A DNA stretch of 64,000 nt from Trichostrongylus colubriformis (taxonomy: Eukaryota > Nematoda > Chromadorea > Rhabditida > Trichostrongylidae). Below are positions 58,801-64,000 of this stretch, piece after piece. The stretch is from assembly GCA_963978905.1 (NCBI GenBank), contig OZ022256.1, positions 20,399,743 through 20,463,742 on the forward strand, in the 5' to 3' direction. The stretch's first letter is position 1. The number at the start of each line of letters is the position of its first letter. The position numbers were made by a program, and so were the translations under genes. The notes beneath the pieces were generated by a model. That model ran no database searches. It had not been told where the DNA came from and worked only from the letters and a program-made list of their open reading frames with translations.

Positions 58801-61800
58801 AGAGGCAATTGTTGTCAGGAGCTGATAGCAAGTCCTCCAAACGTCGTGTATCCCATACCAGGCTTTTTCCCAAAAGTGTGATGGTTTGGGCTGGGGTGAC
58901 ATCGGATGCCAAAACCCCATTGGTATTCATCGACAGAAATGTGAAAATGAATTCGGAGATCTACCAAAAAGTGGTTTTGATGGACAATCTGTTGCCCTGG
59001 GCCACTGAGCACTTTGGACAGCGTCCATTTGTCCTCCAGCAAGATTGGGCTCCTTCTCATAGCTCCAGATCGACCAAAGCTGTGCTGGAGCGCACTTTCC
59101 TGGATACTGGGGCAAGGATTTATGGCCCTCTTCCTCCCCAGATCTCAATCCGATGGACTTTTCGGTGTGGGGATTTTTGGAAAGCAAGATCGCGGGTCAC
59201 TCCTACGGCTCTGTGCGTGCTCTGAAGTTGGCTCTTCAGAAGGCTTGGGACGAAATCGACGTCGACTACCTGCGGCGCACTGTTGGTTCTGTCGTCGGAC
59301 GTCTGAAGGCCTGCATCAAAGCAAAAGGATCCAATTTCGAGCACCTTCTGTGAAATAGTGATCGTGTAGTTGTATCTTATCTTTTAATAAACTTGCCTTG
59401 CCTAAGCGTTCCCTACTTTGAAATTTATAGGTCCAAATATGGCGTCCTATACTTATCAGCCACCCTGTATATCATGGACCTGTAAGTTCAACTTGGTGAG
59501 TTATCTTTACAAGCTCTGAAAAAAGCGAATGGCCAACGAACTTTATGGACACCCTAATACAATGCTTGTAGTCGATACCTACCAAACACACAGTGTCGTC
59601 CTTCTGTGAGTGGTGTCGCGGCACAAAAACGGCAAAAGCTTGCGACTTCATCAACGCTGCACTGGGAAAGCAGTGGGTGAGCTACGCGACCGTGCGCCGC
59701 TGATTCGTCGGTTTCAGCAACGGCGAAATCGACGTGGGAGACAAGCCACGCTCGGGACTGTGCTGCTTCTGGGACGCGGAAGGTAATGCTTTTCCACGAG
59801 GTGCTGGTACAAGGCGCGATAGTCACTGATGCCGTAAACACTCTCCCGCCCCCCCCCCCTCCTCCAGCTCCAGCAGTTCGTCGTTGCTGTTCAAAAACGC
59901 CGGAAAAGGTTCGCGGTCACCCTCCTTCATGGCAACGCCCGTGCCACGTCGCGAAGAGTACCAGGCTAAGCTATGGGAGCTTGGCTGGAATGTCCTGCCC
60001 CACCCGCCTCACTCTCCAGACCTTACCATTTCTGACCCTCACCTTCCCCATCCTCTGAAATCCTTCCTGGCCAAGAGAAAATTCTTTGATCATCCCTTGC
60101 TTGCAGAAGCTATCGCTGACTTCTCCGACTCTCAGAACCCAGAGTTCTGGAGGAGGGTCTACCTATGAAGTGGCAGAGTGTTGTCGATAACAATGGTGAA
60201 CACGTTGTTGCCCTAATATTGTTTGTTGGAAGAAATAGTAATAAAAAGTGGTGGTTGAAAGAATCCTACAAGACTTTTGGAACAATCTAATAGTACAGGG
60301 TGTGCACATTCAGTGGTATTCTCCGAGTCTGAAACCAGTCCCGTCCTGCTACCGCAGGAGAATCGGGGGTCTGAGATAAAGAGTTGCCCAAGATTTGATC
60401 CGCGGATCACTAGTAGCGGCTACTTTTTACTTCGCGCCACCACCTTTCGTGCTTATTTACTGACTGATGTATTAATCATTTACCTTTTCTGACCTGTTCA
60501 TGTACGCTTGACTCGATCGTGTATATTTCTGGTACGGTTTTGTTTCAATATGAATATCTTCTCAGTATTCAAATATATTTTCAGCAAAGCTTATGCAAAG
60601 CACTTGGCAGAGATTGAAGATCGGAGGTTTGCTCTCATTCCTGAGACGAGTTATATCAAACTGTTCATCCATCTTCATATAATCGGTTCGTTATTCGCTA
60701 ATAGTCTATTGTTTTATGTGTTAGCAACACTATAGTGATTTTTGTTCCCCAGAAAGAGGGACACACGACGGGTACTGCGCGCTCGATAGATTTCTGCCTG
60801 ATACTGTGCAGTGCGGATCCACTTAATGATCAAAGATCATTTTCCAGTTTATTAGGTCGCCCGGAAAGTACTTGCAGTTCATTCCACTTCCAGAACTATT
60901 TTTTGGTTTTTATCAGGATTGCTTATACCATATTGAATTATATTGTCTCGTGGGAAGCTGGCTTTCCGCTCATTCCGACATTCATGTCCTGAAATGAATT
61001 TTGAGTCTTTCTAAAGCCCCTAAACAAAATGGGACAAACGTCCGACTGCACATCATGTCTCTACATCTTTCTTCTTCGCTCTACAAACCACCCCTTCTTA
61101 ACCGCATCATGACAATGATGATATCTGGATTCTGAAGGATAATCGACGACGATCTGGACAATGGCTGTAGAAACAAGCTTGTAGCGGTCAGTCTCATGAG
61201 AGGGCTATTTGATGGTCTACTGTTTCTCCATTCCACCATAAATTCACGGATCCCGTCAATTATTACAGCTAAAAATTACTGTGAGGAACCCGTGAGATGC
61301 ATCGCGAATGCAGATCGTGAGATCAGTATTGGCTAATAGGAAGGAGCCCGTACTTTTTCACAACAATGCATGACCCCATGTTGCATAAACAACCTTAAAA
61401 AGTTCAATGAGCTGTGCTACCAAACTCTGCCGCATTCACTGCACATCTGCTCTGAGTCTCACCGATTAGGCCGCCGTCAGACTCTGCAGTTTTGGGGTGT
61501 CGCGGCTTCACGCGCGGAGTTGCGCGTAAGTGCGACGTCGCAAAATGGCAAAATCGGAAAGTGTGACAGCGGCTGTCGAAGGAAGAAACACTTGGAGGCT
61601 TAACACGATTGTGAGTCAGCCTCCAGCGAATTCATCGCCTCTAGATCTTCAGAATTTTAGGCAACCGGAATAAGACGCTTGTATCTTGTTGGCGAAAATC
61701 TGCTGTTTCTTATGGTTCCTATCTTGATTGATAAAAGTTTGTATGATTCGAGATATGCGCATTCGAAATCAGAGGTGGAAAACCGCAAGAATTTTCTGAA

Positions 61801-62396
61801 CGACCTTTATTACGGTGTGTTCTTGGGGAGTCATGGTGTACTTTTGTGAGAAAGTATCTCATGGGCTGGCTCTTTCACGACATACTCTGTGTTTATCGTT
61901 TATCATTCATCACTTACTGAAAAGGATTGTTGGTCCATGTTTATATCTACTTCACTAGAATTTTCTTCTGAAGTTCCAAGTGTCTATTGTTCCTTTCCGG
62001 CTAAGGTCTGTATTGCATTGATTTCCTTCCTTCAGGGTCAGCAAGTCAAAGAATGAATCATTTCACAATAAAGAACTTATGGCGATATGTGAAGTTTGTT
62101 ACGGATGAGTTTTCTAGGACAATGGCCACTGCTGCGATCCTTTTGGGACTCATAGAGGTTAGCAATTCATTGATTTTTCTGTCATCCAATCATATGAAAT
62201 ATTTTAGAATGGAAGTAATCATTTGAAAATGGTCGATCCGAAGAAATGGTCTCTAGTGCTGGACAAGATCAGCAATACGTTGATACCGAGGCTCGAGGCA
62301 GAGGTTGAAGAAGACACCCTCAGAAGAGATATAGGAGAAGATACGATCGTTTCGAGCCTTCGGCATGCTGTCCTGCGACGGCGCTCATCGGGTTAA
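49820..62396 (+). CDS. GLE1: GLE1-like nuclear pore mRNA export factor
   Basis: GLE1 sits at the cytoplasmic face of the nuclear pore and, with inositol hexakisphosphate, activates the helicase DDX19 to release mRNA. Seventeen exons: 49820-49827, 49890-50000, 50609-50741, 50815-50951, 51368-51464, 52419-52519, 52597-52684, 52845-53110, 53166-53292, 53356-53406, 54058-54183, 54251-54387, 54446-54524, 57050-57219, 60585-60685, 62036-62157, 62208-62396. Phases agree throughout and give 680 codons (human 698). The C-terminal half matches the GLE1 domain: coiled-coil-like EEYDKAKKRVEQNKEQ, SGFLCMLLNGKE, EGDFICYGFIITIE, VVERDPSLALVI, AEIEDRRFALIPETSYIKLF, LWRYVKFV and NHLKMVDPKKWSLVLDK. The N-terminal half is Ser/Pro-rich and poorly conserved, so its exons, including the ATG CCC AC start exon, rest on splice phase alone. 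Three nested transposons occupy intron 57220-60584; retroelement debris and a hammerhead-like motif lie in intron 54525-57049. Confidence 0.87.
54697..54744. repeat. Tandem duplication, 24 bp x 2, in a GLE1 intron
   Basis: accatccatactagaaagaa plus gata is followed directly by a second copy with two substitutions. Confidence 0.85.
55182..55235. repeat. Hairpin with 22-bp stem in a GLE1 intron
   Basis: acaggaatttcatcggattt..gc (55182-55203) is complementary to gcaaatccgacgaaattcct..gt (55214-55235) with one mismatch and a 10-base loop. It lies just upstream of the Penelope-like remnant and could be part of its end. Confidence 0.7.
55270..55945 (+). pseudogene. Penelope-like retroelement remnant (reverse transcriptase part)
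   Basis: In one frame (55456-55630) the sequence reads LKTFEKLSSRCESIKEA, then DGYIPFLNTKI, then VTYYRKPASYNILF. After a frameshift it continues HPHPMEANVLRNMI and finally FDVNRVVQRSGLPINLVFLPP. This order (thumb region, YRKP, HPxxxK/N-xVxRNM, then a pre-GIY-YIG linker) is familiar from Penelope-like elements of strongylid worms. Stops and frameshifts are frequent, and no GIY-YIG endonuclease was found. It lies in the GLE1 intron 54525-57049. Confidence 0.65.
56543..56582 (+). ncRNA. Minimal type I hammerhead ribozyme motif
   Basis: The 40-nt order is ACTGAT (stem I), CTGAAGA (matches core CUGANGA), a stem-loop with GGC/GCC, GAAAC (core GAAA plus stem III), GTC (cleavage triplet), then ATCAGT, which is exactly complementary to the first six bases. 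Stem III is only 2 bp, as in the minimal hammerheads described for Penelope-like retroelements. It lies about 600 bp downstream of the Penelope-like remnant. Activity is inferred only. Confidence 0.75.
58164..59469 (+). mobile_element. maT-like (DD37D) Tc1/mariner element C (innermost)
   Basis: Inverted ends TACAGGGTGGCTGAAAAGTA.. and ..TATCAGCCACCCTGTA, with TA duplicated at 58164-58165 and 59468-59469. The element is 1.3 kb, the usual full length for the group, and encodes a nearly complete transposase. It is inserted in mariner B. Confidence 0.92.
58323..59353 (+). pseudogene. DD37D (maT-like) transposase with one frameshift
   Basis: Cut-and-paste transposase of element C. The N-terminus has two HTH units (VRSCDIAKRLGIPASTVRNV about residues 18-37; GVSMNRIASDLGISRHSVQKI about residues 77-97). 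Catalytic residues: D in VIWTDEKIF (58750), D in LQQDWAPSH (59042), and the third D in PDLNPMDFSVW (59154), 37 residues after the second once the frameshift is allowed for. A single missing base at about 59123 (TATGG where TATTGG is expected) moves the frame by one. Everything else is open from ATG 58323 to TGA 59353, so this is a young copy. Confidence 0.9.
61469..61574. mobile_element. MITE family Y, copy 3 (short)
   Basis: Starts GGCCGCCGTCAGACTCTGCA after TTA and ends with the imperfect complement gtgtgacagcggct. It lies in the GLE1 intron 60686-62035. Confidence 0.6.
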
Positions 62397-64000
62397 ATTT
62401 CATTGTTGTATTTATTTGGGATTGTACATAGTTTGCGAGGTCGTCACGAAGTCCTTGCTACCTTCAAGCACAAAGAGCTTTTAGACAGCTTTTTAAAGTT
62501 TTCCTGCAGTGATTCCCCAGAGTTTCACGTTGATAGATGGTGCAAGACGCTAAGGCTAATAACTGGTGGTCAAGTGGGTTATCACGCCTATAAAAACGCT
62601 TGGGAGTGCTGAGAACACAAGTTGAGAAATTCTTACAAACACCAAAAAATAATTTCTATCTGATTCTTGGCTCCGACGAGATCACAGTCTAGAAGTAGAC
62701 CTTTGGACAATTTCACAATGTTATCACCCAAAATTCAGCCATGATATCACTGCAACCTTTTGACGTTGCCTTTGTTACCAGAATTTCTTTCACCCTATAA
62801 TCATAGCAATAGATGGAAAGCTTCTTTACATATAGGGTCACCGCTGCTCCATTGAAGACGGGCGCTGGCGAACTCGAACGGTGAGCGTCATCTGTTTTAC
62901 TGGTTCGCTCCGACCTCACTACTCGTCCTTGCACAACGTAAATCTTAGTTGCAGAGCGAATATGTATGGGCGGCGATTGGAGTACCTGAATTACAATGAG
63001 ATGTGTCTTTGAGTTTCTCTTGACCAACTTCCAACAGTCTTTTCCACATCGCTTTCTCCGTTCTTCGCCACCCTGTCTTGACCATGTCCGCATTGGGAAG
63101 CTCATTATGCGTGGAAAGCCTGTCATGGAAACCTTATTATGAGCTTCCTTCCCCTTTTACAAGTTCAGTCTATTAGGCCGCGGTCTCACTCAACGCCGGC
63201 AGGGCGTGGCTGCGTTCACAGGCAGCGAGGGAGAGTGGCATGGTGTAGGTGCAGAGATGACGCAGGCAACGAGGCAGGGTGGCATAGGCGGAGACGCAGA
63301 GATACGCAGCCACGCCCTGCCGCCGGCACCGCAGAGTATGACCCCTAGAAGTTTGAAGGGGGCGTTACCATAACAATAATACATCAACTAGGGCTGGCTT
63401 ATTCTGGGACCCATGGTCAACTGATACAAAGCGTACGTGACAACTTGCGAAAATGATTGCTAGTTGATGGTTCCATTTTGTAGCTTTTCTTAGACGCAAA
63501 TGGTCACGCGTTGCAGGCGCAGTATGGTGTTAAAATAATCGCTCCGAGTTGCAGTTTTCTTCGTGCAATAGGGTTGTTTTATTTCGTAACACATGTTGGT
63601 GGTGTAAAATACTTTATAGCGTTGTATGCATAATTATTGTTGTAACTTATCACCCAATTCAAACCTGTAATGCTACTTGAAGTGCACTAGAGGTTTCAGA
63701 ATTGAGACATAAACTAATGCTGTTATTCTTCTGATTACATATAATTACCATTTAATTTCACAAGCAGGGTGTTAGAATTTTCAAGCGTCTGAAGTTACTT
63801 GATAATTAATTGTTGGATATTCGAGGAAAACATCAAAGAAAAATGACCTGAAGTAAGGGCCTGTGTGCGGTACATTTGCTAATGAGTTGACGATATGTGT
63901 ACATTGTAAGAGTTCGAAAACAAGCGCAGGGCTACCAGCCATTAAAATCAGTACTTCTCGCTCACCTCTGCACGGTCCGTAGAGGCGCGTTCATTCTTTG
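62397..64000. other. Region downstream of the GLE1-like gene
   Basis: Contains the GLE1 3' UTR and an inverted-repeat MITE at 63176-63347. The minus frame at 62713-63126 and plus frame at 62403-62612 resemble no family I recognise. The last 600 bp show nothing beyond AT-rich sequence. Confidence 0.5.
63176..63347. mobile_element. GC-rich MITE with inverted repeat arms
   Basis: The segment ggcagggcgtggctgcgt near the left end has its complement acgcagccacgccctgcc near the right end. The outer ends (taggccgcggtctcac; cagagtatgacccctag) are more diverged. The terminus resembles families Y and Z. Confidence 0.6.

Larger units (their letters stand above)
57399..59559 (+). mobile_element. Mariner B (middle), inserted in A and split by element C
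   Basis: Perfect inverted ends TTAGGGTGTCCATAAAGTTC and GAACTTTATGGACACCCTAA flanked by TA. Transposase remnants: start MSDSHHHYYNLGISRGQATTR (57571), a large internal deletion, then WLLWDAARPHKARDTQAV (second catalytic region, about 57875) and YSPDISPCD (third, about 57975). The C-terminal codons are cut by element C: HGD before it, then YIMDL and a stop after it. Confidence 0.88.
57260..60292 (+). mobile_element. Mariner A (outermost), internally deleted, split by mariner B
   Basis: Sequence left of 57399 (gcggttcagg, then tatatattgactcgccag) and right of 59559 (acaatgcttgtagtcgatac) is continuous in the related copy at 475-1419, which defines the split. The right part carries FSNGEIDVGDKPRSG fused to the late segment (MLFHEVLVQGAIVT), the same internal deletion as in that copy, and the terminus agacttttggaacaatctaa at 60292. 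The left terminal repeat is not recognisable, so 57260 is approximate. Confidence 0.82.

Noticed and set aside
62713..63126. 137-codon minus-strand open frame
   Set aside because: No recognisable family or exon structure. It may be repeat-derived, but I could not show that.

Overview
This is nuclear DNA of a nematode, most likely a strongylid (hookworm-like) clade V worm. The evidence is many short exons with GT..AG introns ending in TTTCAG-type acceptors, a voltage-gated calcium channel tail very close to Caenorhabditis EGL-19, an RTE-type LINE, and abundant mariner and foldback elements. There is no bacterial gene organisation. The species call is an inference.

Four conserved genes were modelled by hand from splice sites, reading phase and family similarity recalled from memory. 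(1) 3602-18101, plus strand: the 3' exons of an egl-19 / L-type (Cav1) calcium channel alpha1 subunit, from the end of the last membrane domain through the EF-hand and IQ motif to a C-terminal VTTL. Its 5' exons lie to the left of the window. (2) 23512-31027, minus: a TIMMDC1-like complex I assembly factor in seven exons, split by a 6.4 kb intron. (3) 32255-49379, minus: the largest TFIIIC subunit (GTF3C1/TFIIIC220-like) in more than 40 small exons. (4) 49820-62396, plus: a GLE1-like mRNA export factor in 17 exons whose phases all agree (680 codons). egl-19 and TIMMDC1 are convergent; TIMMDC1 and GTF3C1 are on the same strand; GTF3C1 and GLE1 are divergent and appear to share a promoter region of about 440 bp.

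Much of the rest is mobile DNA in introns and intergenic gaps. The GLE1 intron at 57.2-60.6 kb holds three transposons nested one inside another (mariner A, mariner B, and a DD37D maT-like element). The large TIMMDC1 intron holds two palindromic mariners, each made of two inverted 3' ends; one carries a 3.3 kb RTE LINE with a perfect 12-bp target duplication. A GTF3C1 intron holds three nested MITEs. Another GLE1 intron contains Penelope-like retroelement debris and, downstream, a 40-nt sequence with the complete core of a minimal type I hammerhead ribozyme. Recurring small inverted-repeat elements carry 9-bp, TTAA or 3-bp target duplications. Long G/C homopolymers are scattered throughout.

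The four genes are housekeeping or excitability genes of unrelated function. Nothing suggests that they form one pathway.
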